From the NCBI GenBank assembly GCA_030762935.1, contig CM060900.1, forward strand, positions 286,644,784-286,708,783: DNA of 64,000 nt, read 5' to 3'. The position numbers and the translations under genes are program-made. This document shows, piece by piece, positions 12,377 to 20,858 of this stretch. This DNA comes from Hymenopus coronatus (taxonomy: Eukaryota > Arthropoda > Insecta > Mantodea > Hymenopodidae). The notes beneath the pieces are model-generated. The model had not been told where the DNA came from. It saw only the letters and a list, made by a program, of their open reading frames with translations, and made no database searches. The stretch's first letter is position 1. Each line of letters opens with the position of its first letter.

Positions 12377-12709
12377 TTTTAATGATATGATATATTAAAA
12401 TGTTATAGATAAGTAATCTGATATACTATAAGATGCATTACTCAATAACATGCAAACCATTAAGAAACAACAAGATATTTGACTTTCGAAATTCATTCAA
12501 AGGCGAACATGTCAAAATGGAACATGCAAACGAGAACATGTCCATATTTAAATGTACTTTTTAAAGGAAATTTTTCAGTTTAGATTTATTTCACACACAT
12601 TAATTGTTTTTTGTATACAAGATAAAGGCATTTGCCTATCAATATGTTGTTTCCAATAATATGTATAGTTGAGATATGTTTTATGTCGATTGTGAAAAGC
12701 TGTATTTAA

Positions 12710-12741
12710 TGGACATGTTCGCCTTTGCGTGTCACCTCCTC
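12710..12741 (-). repeat. Right terminal inverted repeat of inner transposon
   Basis: It is the inverted partner of 9788-9820, followed by AATT at 12742-12745. Confidence 0.85.
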
Positions 12742-12749
12742 AATTGCCT

Positions 12750-13140
12750 CCTATAATGCCTACCATTGCAGGTAACTTTGTTTGCAGTGTGGGGATTAAT
12801 TCCTCTTCTGCCAAATTAATTATCCTATGCACCTCACCATGTTTACTCTCACACTATTGTTGCATTTCCTGCTCCCAATCCATTGCCCTTTTCTTTGTTT
12901 TCTGTCATGTTTGTCACTGATTTGGTCTGTTCAATTCCTGGCTTCATGAAACCTTTGCATTCATTATTGTGTTAAATATGTTTTCTGTTGCTTTGCTTTG
13001 ATGTTCATTTCCTTGGAGTACTATATTAAGCATTCTTTTGGCATGCCACATGGCTACAAGGAAATGAGTACTTATAAATTTAATATGCCTTGCTCTAATT
13101 TGGTATGAATCTACTCTTAAATAATATATTTCCAAATCAT
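12750..13140 (-). pseudogene. Probable N-terminal remnant of the outer transposase
   Basis: This minus-strand segment (open frame 12944-13135, then interrupted coding) lies between the inner element's right end and the outer element's right subterminal repeats. By position it should be the N-terminal part of the protein that resumes at 9783. The translated residues do not themselves match a motif I know, so the assignment rests on position only. Confidence 0.35.
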
Positions 13141-13865
13141 CTAAGGCTTACCTGTTCAGTAGATACAGCAGAGTACAAATTAATTGAGCACTAAATTACA
13201 CACCACTACAAATAAAGCACAGCTATAATACATAATGAATTATTGTAGCTGGAGAGAATTGTAAACTAAATAAATGGTGAATGCTACCATTATTGAGAAG
13301 TGAGAGATAAAAGCTTGCCAATTAAAACACCATGGTAAATAAATTAGCTATGAAGGCATGAGAGTACATGGAGTTACAATTTTTTATGTATAAAATAGTA
13401 TAGATGGAGTTACGAGGTATGCAAATTATTGGAGTTACAAGCATTGCTAAGCAAGAATATGTTCAGTGGAGATACGAGTTATGCTAATTTTGTAATTTGA
13501 ATGCTTGAAGAAGAGATGATGTCATAATGCTAATCCACAGAGAGATTCATTTTTTTGTCAACAGATGCTGACAAAATGACAAAATTGGAGTTAAGAGGTT
13601 TGTGAATTGGGGTGATGTTATGTTTTTGATCAACAGTATGCTACTAAAAATGTAACATAATGCACATAAATTAAATTCTATAAAGTTCAGGATGGTATAT
13701 AAAATGTTATAATCTATACCTGAGCATTTCCAACTACGGTGATTAAGTTCACTTTCAAAGCACATATACATTCTATAATAACACCTCTGCAAGTCCATCT
13801 CCTATAAAAGACTTATTATAATCTACTGAGAACTGTAAGCTTTAAAATGCTTGGAAATGAGATTA

Positions 13866-14020
13866 AAATTACAATGGCTGGCCCCACAGGTCAGCTTTGC
13901 AAGGGGTCCTGCTTTTGATTCCTGGCTAGGGGTGGGAAATTTTTTTCTAGTCAAGATTATTCCCCATCTTCTCCAGAATCAGGAGGTATGAATGTGAATA
14001 TGTCCATGTAAAGTTAAAGA
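13866..14020 (+). mobile_element. SINE family B, old 5'-truncated copy
   Basis: The sequence TTTGATTCCTGGCTAGGGGT, followed by TCAAGATTATTCCCCATC and CAGGAGGT, matches the reverse complement of 35695-35850 over more than 100 bp. The tRNA-like box B (TTGATTCC) is retained, but the box A side is poorly preserved. The copy is diverged, and no target duplication was identified. Confidence 0.6.
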
Positions 14021-15397
14021 TAATCCACTATAAATAAACACCAATAGTCAGTTAGTGAACACCACTGTCATGATCAATTGCTCCAATGGAAATACCACAA
14101 ATATGACCTATATGTTAAAGATACCATATAAATGAGACCATAAGACAAAAAACACAATGCTTTTATAAAACTTATTGAAAACTTTTGTAGATATGCCATT
14201 GCAAAATTGATCAGCATTAAAGAGATTTAATTCAGATATTATAGAACATCAAGGGAGTGATGACCATTAAAGGAACATCTGTTCTACTTTAAGCTCCTAC
14301 TGTCCTGATAAGCCTGCTTGCCATGGTGTGATACAGGCAATATATTATATGACATCACTGTCTTGGGCAGAGCTATTGTTTATACATCATTTCCACTGGG
14401 GGTGTACAGGTCATATGTTTTGTGTTAGCGAAGCCCACCCCAAAATTTCTCCCTCTGCATCTGTTTCTTGAGGTTCCAAAGCATAGAGTTATAGGCTTTA
14501 TAAGCCTGACTTGCACAGATGGACATATAAGTCCCCTACAATATCAAAGACCTTTAAAAAATCTTGTTGAAGTTGTGGAGAATCTTTATAAAGAGAACTA
14601 TTGTTTAGTAAATGGACAACTGGTTACATTTTTTATGGTAGTACTAACTTGCCCCTAGTCAATATCTAGCAAGGGTGAGTGATAGTGTGATTCAAAAGTA
14701 GTAAGACAACCATGTGACCTTTGTGGCACTTGGTGGTGCCTCTGGACGCCATGGCACACACTTTAGGAACATCTGACACAGAGTAATGAACTTGGGTATG
14801 GAGGCAGTCTGTGTAGATGCTGATGAGCGACATATGTAATATAGTATCAAATAATAGAGTACTATTCTAATATTTATACACCTGGGGTGGTAGTAACATT
14901 TTGTCTTATAATCTACACGTTCAGGGTCAGTTCCTGATTGATAACATTACTTGGGTAAACATTTTCCTGGTGTTTTTCAGTAAAACTGAGAAGGTGCATT
15001 TCAGTTAAGTTTCAGTGCCAAGAGCTTCAGCTGTGTCATCGTTAAGTAAGCAATCCATTGATCATCTATGCCTTCTTAGAAATAAAACTGATGTTAAACG
15101 CCAAGGTAGAGGCATAGCTAGGGAGATATGTAAAAAGTACCAGCAAAATCCTAATTTTAAATCCTATTGATGCACTTTAATTTGTGAATATAATATAGAT
15201 TTTTAAAAATATTCACTCAGGATTAATTGATATTTGTCACTTAAATTTGATTACAAAAGGGCCCCTATTTATAGTCCCTTCCCCCATTGTTCTGCATGAG
15301 GGTATAAATGGCTTTCATGTTCCTACTTGAGGCATTTATTAAGATTAAAGGGAAGAATTTCAGTGTTCCTGTGTTTTAGCTTTGCACTACAACTTAC
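14021..15397. other. Probable HACL1 intron (5'-ward part), no repeat recognised
   Basis: It lies immediately downstream (minus-strand sense) of the HACL1 exon and begins with its GTAAGT donor at 15397. A 78-codon open frame at 14422-14658 (plus strand) has no recognisable motif. No further HACL1 exon was found; the following exon should encode a TFGTMGVGLG-like segment. Confidence 0.4.
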
Positions 15398-15487
15398 CCG
15401 CATCAAGTCTGTGTCTTGGCAAAGTGTTCAGCAGCATAGTTCGACCAATGTCCATTGTATTAGCTCCTTCACTTACTATAATGGCAT
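15398..15487 (-). CDS. HACL1: 2-hydroxyacyl-CoA lyase (HACL1 family), one internal exon
   Basis: The minus strand shows a pyrimidine-rich acceptor (TTTTTCAG) at 15488-15495, a 90-bp open exon, and a consensus donor GTAAGTT at 15397-15391. The exon is phase 1 at both ends and encodes [16 protein letters not shown], then [13 protein letters not shown], with the final Gly completed by the next exon. [12 protein letters not shown]...LPRHRLDAG is characteristic of HACL1, the thiamine-diphosphate-dependent peroxisomal enzyme that cleaves 2-hydroxyacyl-CoA to formyl-CoA and an aldehyde in fatty-acid alpha-oxidation. The segment lies just before the TPP-binding C-terminal domain. Intact splice signals and no stops, amid decayed repeats, argue for a functional exon. 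The remaining exons were not found, so the gene must extend beyond or across large introns. Oxalyl-CoA decarboxylase-like paralogues are the alternative. Confidence 0.85.
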
Positions 15488-15880
15488 CTGAAAAATATTA
15501 GTGGAGATAATCATGTAAACCATTTTCCAATATTATAATAACATCCATATCTATTGTCAAGATATTGGAAGTGTTAAATACTGTTCTCTTTGTAATAAGA
15601 GCAACAATTAAAGCCTGTTCACAACAAGTCATTACTTCACACATGCAGTGATGTCATCACTATTTTTATGAAATTGTTGACATCCTGCTAAACAGGATAG
15701 AAATCAAGATGTTATTTTAGACCTAATATAAAGTGTTAATATTATATTTTTTTTATTAATGCAGAGACAGTTAGATATACAATTCATTGGCCAAGAACAA
15801 AAATAGACCATGCAGATAAAACAAACACTAGCAATAAAATAATGAAAAACAACATATACAATGTAATACAGATATTAAGT
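15488..15880. other. Probable HACL1 intron, no repeat recognised
   Basis: This AT-rich sequence lies upstream (minus-strand sense) of the exon and includes its acceptor and a plausible CTAAT branch point near 15500. Nothing else was recognised. Confidence 0.4.
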
Positions 15881-15884
15881 TTGT

Positions 15885-16445
15885 GGTGGTTGAAGCATTC
15901 ATCTTCTCTCTGACTTCCCAATAGCGATCAGTGATCTTAGTTGATGACAGGCAGAACAGAGGTGAAGATGGTCAGAGTCCAAGTTGACTTGCATAATAGG
16001 CAGGAAGGGTTGTTAACTATCCCAATTTGATAGAGGTGGCTGGCCAAACAATCATGTCCCATAGCCATTAAAAAATTGGCCACAGCATCCTTTCGTGGCC
16101 AGTCCTGTAATTTGGCCTTTATCTTATCCTTCCATTGATGGTTCTTTATTCATTCAGCAAGCATGTCTTCTTGCTTACTTTTAATTTTAGAGTGAATAAT
16201 TAGTTTCATGTTATTGTAGGGGACATCTTTCCTTGGTGGTAGTAAGATTTGGGTCCCCTTTTTGCAAATTAATCTGCTGCTTCATTTCCGGCAATATCAC
16301 AATGAACTCGTCTCCTCTGTATGATAACTCTCTTTTGATGATTCAAGAGGGGTTTGACATGTTTTCTGCATTCTATGATTTTATTGGTGAATGCAGGTGT
16401 TAAATAGTTTGCAACAGTAAAAATTACAGCCTGGGAGTCTGACAT
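15885..16445 (-). pseudogene. LINE RNase H domain and C-terminus (Jockey-like)
   Basis: Minus-strand translation gives MSDSQAVIFTVANYL (RNase H catalytic Asp in DSQAVI), then HCDIAGNEAAD followed by a stop and FAKKGTQ (second acidic motif GNE.AD..AK). A linker and the typical LINE tail follow: DWPRKDAVANFLMAMGHDCL, LYQIGIVNNPSCLLC. The stop inside the NEAAD.FAK motif and another near 16150 show decay. The RT part is absent on either side, so only the 3' third of the LINE was inserted or survives. It lies within the presumed HACL1 intron, in the same orientation as the gene. Confidence 0.8.
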
Positions 16446-16959
16446 TACAGAGCATTACTGATATTAATAAGTATATAAAGTAATGCTAGAGGTAAGATAT
16501 AAAATAGGTTTCACATCTATCACTGATGATGTAACTATACTAATTGAAGCTGAAACTAGAATATAATTTGAAAATAAGGTCTTGTAGGAAAAGGAAACTT
16601 AAAAACCCTGAGAAGTTAGCAGAAGCTTATGATCTTAGGGAATGCGTATCTGTAGATTACTAAAGAACAAAGTACATGAAACGTAGGTTGCAGGTAAAAA
16701 AGACAAAGTTAGTGCATAGACAGGAAATAATAAGAGCAAATAGGAAACTAGGATCCGCTCACAGTAATGTACTGGGTCCCAGTGAGCGAATATTTTGGGA
16801 TGTCAAAAGTGTGTTCTTGACTCTATTGATCACAATAATAATTTTATAACCAATTACTTTACAGAATCCAAATCAGTAGTATTTCTCTGTTTTAAAATGA
16901 ATGAAGTGGTTTAAATTAGATACTGGAGGAGGAAGAAATAGTTATGCACTAGTATCATG

Positions 16960-17670
16960 TTATTTATTTCTCACCCAGCAAACAAATTAATACAAAGCCT
17001 CGATCCTGATTTCCGCTCATAAAGAACATGCACCAGAAATTGAGTCAAAGAACTAAAATAATAAAATTAAATAAATGAATCTAGAACCTGCAACATACAG
17101 AATTATCAATTGAAACTAACTATAAAAGTTTATAGCAGTGCACAAATCTGGTCTTGTGGCCAAGCATACATTAAGCCACCTATTAGTAGTCAGTAAGGAA
17201 TTGCATTACATCCATTGATCTTACATTTATTTGGGGTTGGAAGCCTCTATCTTAAACTTGTGGATCATTTTTTCGTTATAATTTGTCTAGGGAGCATTGA
17301 GGTTCCTTTTCTTCCAATTTTAATGCCCAGAAACTAGTTAATTCAGCTAGGCTTCTCATCTGAAACTCTTTGATGATCATCTCTTTGTGCTTGTAAGAAT
17401 TGAAAAGTCATTATTGATAGTAATAAAATCATCTACACATAGAAGCAGGTAGGTGTATACATACTAAAATCATTAGAAATACTTGCATTCAAACACTTAT
17501 CACTTTCACATTGTTCAAATTAAGATTGCTTTACAAAAACATCAAATCTTGCACTGCATTCCACAGATGCTTATTTCAGGCCATATACACCTTTTTAACA
17601 TACACACTACTTATTATTTTACATCCATACCATAAATGCTCCATTGAAAAATGCATTTTTTTTACAATTC
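16960..17670 (-). pseudogene. Ty1/copia reverse transcriptase / RNase H-region remnant
   Basis: Minus-strand translation across frames shows copia RT signatures: GVYGLK then ASVECSARFDVL near 17590-17540, YLLLCVDDFITINN (the YVDD motif with Y to C) near 17440-17400, FLGIKIGRKGT near 17330, NYNEKMIHKFKIE near 17270, and LATRPDLCTAINFYS near 17150-17110. These follow the normal order of the copia pol C-terminus. Multiple stops and shifts are present, and no LTRs were found. This is a different copy from the longer element at 56071-60291. Confidence 0.75.
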
Positions 17671-17812
17671 TGAGGCACACTTTTACTGCACTGTTTTCTC
17701 TCTTTCTTTTTTTTTTTTTTACATTAGCAATCTTACTATTAGTAGCAGAGGTGCAAAGTATTACATCAATTGCATCATGCCATTGCAGGGGTCAGAAGAC
17801 AGTAATGTTCTC

Positions 17813-18030
17813 TAGAAAAATACTTGAATTGAGAATATTAACTACCCCTATTTCATATTCATAATACAGAAGAAAAAAAACACACACACACACGCACATG
17901 CACACGCACAAGAAAAATACTTGAATTGAGAATATTACCTACCCCTATTTTATATTGCTGTAAAAAAAAAAAATGCACGCATGTATGCGCATGCACACGC
18001 ACACCCACACCCACACGCACACCCACACAC
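17813..18030 (+). repeat. Direct duplication of about 97 bp plus CA-type microsatellites
   Basis: AAAAATACTTGAATTGAGAA and the following 30 bp occur at about 17816-17859 and again at 17913-17957, each followed by an A-run and CACACA/CACGCA tracts (17881-17910 and 17992-18030). The arrangement looks like a tandem duplication or slippage of a unit ending in a CA-rich tract. Confidence 0.75.
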
Positions 18031-18798
18031 ATTATTTCTTAGCATACGTATTTCCATTAAGTATGTGGCCAGACTTGGTCAATTTTGGTTGTTTAGAATC
18101 AAGTCCCAGCAAGCTGTCCTCCATCTGTTTGAAGTTAAAGATGCCTCAGGTAATAATTTTTTCCTAATCCTACACTTGCATGCAAAATGGCAAATTATGC
18201 ACACACTCTTCCTGTTCCCTGTATAATGGACAGATACTCCTACCAGCATCGTCAACAACCTTACAAGCTTTCTACCCTCCCAACTTAAGCCATACTATTC
18301 CCATTCTCTCTTTCATGTCCCATTCTAAAGTATATGTTATTTACCTCACCCATTTTAATTCGTTTTGTAGTTCTAATGATGATTTTATTCTACATTCAGT
18401 TTCTTTTTCCTTAGAAATCTTACTATTATACAGAATGTGAGCAATAGGCAAAATGTTGCTCTATCCTTGTCTTCCTGTGACAGTAAAGCTGATTTTCAAT
18501 TACTGCAAATGAAACATATAATCATTTAAGTATGCAGGTCTTTTCTTTTCTTTTCTGTTCCTGTTCATCATGTTACACTCTCCTGCTATTCTATTTATCT
18601 CATACTTATTCCTGCTAACATTCAGCTCATGCTTCATCCTATATATCTACCACAGAATTTTCACTTTAATTTGAACAATCTCCTAAGTTGTCTTCCTTCT
18701 GATCACCATAAAATTTTCTTTTAGTTTCATTAAAAGCTGTGTTAAACACAGCAATTACTTTGTTTACAGATAGACTCCATAATCTATAACCATTTGGT
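18031..18798. other. Spacer, possible short exon-like segment
   Basis: On the plus strand 18071-18150 is bounded by an AG and a GTAATA sequence and is open in one frame (LGQFWLFRIK then SQQAVLHLFEVKDAS), but I do not recognise it. The rest is pyrimidine-rich AT sequence without known motifs. Confidence 0.25.
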
Positions 18799-18809
18799 TA
18801 GATAACCTA

Positions 18810-20847
18810 TCCCCTCAGGGACCTAATATGGTAGGTATGGGTTTGGCACACCCGGGGTTCCCGTGCCGCTCACCGCCATCTCATCATCTCCATCGCCACC
18901 ACTTGAGTCACATTTTGTGTTAGTGTGTGTGTGTGTGCACGTATTTGTTGTTTAGTGTGTTATTGTTAGTGCGAGTACACTCACCTCATCTTCCTCTTCT
19001 AGGCTTATTCCTTATGTATTTTGTTTTAAGTCTTTAGATTTATTAACTCTTGCGTCACCAACAGGGACCTTTATTCTATTTCCGTGGTTCCTGTCCCATG
19101 GTTCCAGCGCGGCTTCCAACATGTGTGCTCTCCAAAAGTCTCAGGCATGGCGGTGGAGTGCACCCTTCACACTGCCCCTATGTGTAAGCCTGAGGTGTGG
19201 AGCCCATCCATACCAATATGTACACCCACGTAGCTTCTCTGGGAGCCTGGCCTATGCTGATATTCCGATGAACGCAGGTCGTCGGTTTAGAACCACGGGC
19301 CGAACGTGTTACCGCTATCGGAAACCCGGTGTAAACAACCACAAGTCCCCTGAATCCATGGCTGTGTCATTACAAGCCATGGCCTAAAGTGGGGGGGCCA
19401 CAGGTGGTTATACCTATGGTAGGGGCATAAAGCCAGGTCATGCATGGTGGAGGGCTTACCCGTATGGACCAGCAGTGGAGGCTGGAGGGTAACTCTTCCT
19501 AAGTACTCTGTGAGATCGGTCTGGGAGGGTCTCCCAGGTGGCACAGACCGGAAAGAATTTTTGGTGTCTTTTTTCTCTTTCCCCCGGATAGCAGGCTGAC
19601 GCCGACGGTACCAGAAGGGGGCCTTTTCATAAGGATCCCTCCGCGCAAAACCTCTACTTTTGACAGATTTTTGGTAATGACCTCGGCCTGTGACTCAAAA
19701 ACAATGTGAGACCTTAACCCATTTTACATCCAATGTGAACTGGACAGGATATGTGGCAAAGTGACCAATGCAATCAGGAATAGAGACGGTACGTTGTTAG
19801 TCAAAACCAGGAACGAAGACCAGTCCAGAAAGCTCTTGAAAGTCGGCTTATTGGGTTCCTATTCCTACCCAATAACGGTGGCAACACACAAATCGCTTAA
19901 TACCTGTAGAGGCGAGGTGACCACCTCGAGCTCAGACAGCCTTTCAGATTCTGAAATTGTTGCCAATCTCTCCGACCAGGGTGTGTGTCAGGCGTACTGT
20001 CTCCTTGGAAAACATAATGGTGAGTCGGTTGCATTACGGACAGTCTTCCTAACGTTCAAAGGTACCAGCCTACTTGAGGCGCTCTACTATGGATATGAAC
20101 GCGCTGCTGTGAGGCCGTACATATTGAATCCTATGCGTTGTTTCCGCTGTCAGAAGTTTGGTCACACCCAAAGCCGGTGCACTTTCGACGCTACATGTGA
20201 ACGTTGCGGCCAAGCTGCCCATGGAGAATCTGCTTGTGCTCGAGACCTTGTTGCGTCCATTGTAAAGGGAAACATCCATCTAGCTCCCGGCAATGTCCAC
20301 GTTTTCTCGAGGAAAATGCCATCCAGGAGCAGCGAATTAAGCAACGCCTGACTTTTTCAGAAGTCAGGCATCGTTTCCAACAGCTGCAGCCTGTGACCAT
20401 CTCAGGCTAAGCCTCAGGCTCCGCTGCACTCCTGTTTCCTCAATGTGCTTCGTGTAACAAGCTTTTGATGGTGCATCATCCTTTATTGGAGTGCCACCAT
20501 TTGACTGTTCAGCGTGCATCTCTGAGTCTGATTACTGATAACCTCACACTTCTGGGCGACAACCCTGGTTCTTGTGACAGACTTTTTCATTTTCTCCACC
20601 GCTGTGGGATGTACAGTAGGGTTTAATTTTATCTGGGTGTTTTACCTTTTTACCGACTTGTGTTTTAAGTCTCTTGGTTTTAGTCTGGTTTTGGTTGCCT
20701 TTTTATGCCCTTCCTGTTTTTACCCTTGTGTGGTACTCCTGTTTTAGTGGTTTTTATGCCTTTTAATTTTTAGCTCTTTTATTTACCCTAGAGCGCTAAT
20801 AACCTTTGCAGATGTGCACCCTAAAACCATACTACTACTACTACTAC
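18810..20847 (+). mobile_element. Non-LTR retrotransposon derivative with ORF1 only, 11-bp target duplication
   Basis: TAGATAACCTA is repeated exactly at 18799-18809 and 20848-20858. Between the copies lies a roughly 2.04-kb, distinctly GC-richer unit. It has a long 5' region, a gag-like ORF1 (about 19700-20410), a short 3' region with GCGCTAATAACC and GTGCACCCTAAAACC, and an ACT trinucleotide tail, as in I/R1-type LINE ends. No apurinic endonuclease or reverse transcriptase is encoded between ORF1 and the tail. The element is thus complete at both ends yet non-autonomous, probably an internal-deletion derivative mobilised in trans by a full LINE. Confidence 0.85.
19700..20410 (+). pseudogene. 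LINE ORF1 (gag-like, CCHC zinc knuckles)
   Basis: The frame 19761-20351 encodes a nucleic-acid chaperone-like gag: DQGVCQAYCL, TVFLTFKGTSLLEA, AAVRPYILNPMRC, then zinc knuckles CFRCQKFGHTQSRC and CERCGQAAHGESAC. A frameshift near 20240-20250 moves to the frame 20204-20410, which supplies the third knuckle CVHCKGKHPSSSRQCP and the conserved tail FLEENAIQEQRIKQRLTF. LINE ORF1 proteins bind element RNA in ribonucleoprotein particles. The initiating codon is uncertain; similarity begins before 19761. One frameshift and no other evident disabling lesion suggest moderate age. Confidence 0.8.
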
Positions 20848-20858
20848 TAGATAACCTA

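Larger units (their letters stand above)
9784..12746 (+). mobile_element. Inner DNA transposon with terminal inverted repeats and AATT duplication (possible Sola-type)
   Basis: The left end at 9788-9820 reads GAGGAGGTGACGCGCAAA then CACGAACATGTCC. The right end at 12710-12741, reverse complemented, reads GAGGAGGTGACACGCAAA then GGCGAACATGTCC. AATT flanks both ends (9784-9787 and 12742-12745), consistent with a 4-bp target duplication, although AATT is palindromic and could be part of the repeat. Extra subterminal copies of CGAACATGTC/GAACATG occur near 9955 and 12505-12545. The element is about 2.95 kb, encodes one plus-strand transposase-like protein (10179-11942) and carries a SINE in its 3' part. 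Sola elements make 4-bp duplications, which is why that superfamily is suggested. The name is unverified. Confidence 0.8.
7320..13620 (-). mobile_element. Outer DNA transposon (possible Sola-type), split by a related element
   Basis: Inverted repeats about 6.3 kb apart bound this region. The left end near 7329-7360 reads (plus strand) GTCACACAAATTCGCAGACC then TCGTAACTCCA. The reverse complement of the right end near 13585-13615 reads ATCACCCCAATTCACAAACC then TCTTAACTCCA. Further copies of the TGGAGTTACGAGGT motif occur near 13374, 13403, 13430 and 13463, as expected for subterminal transposase-binding repeats. Between the ends lies a minus-strand transposase relic (8311-9783 and about 12750-13140), interrupted by a second element at 9784-12746. 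The exact termini and target duplication were not resolved. The superfamily name is a guess from transposase motifs and from the 4-bp duplication of its relative. Confidence 0.6.

Noticed and set aside
15481..15487. ATG at the start of the HACL1 exon as a start codon
   Set aside because: The ATG lies across the split codon at the splice acceptor; the correct frame is offset and runs through conserved HACL1 residues.
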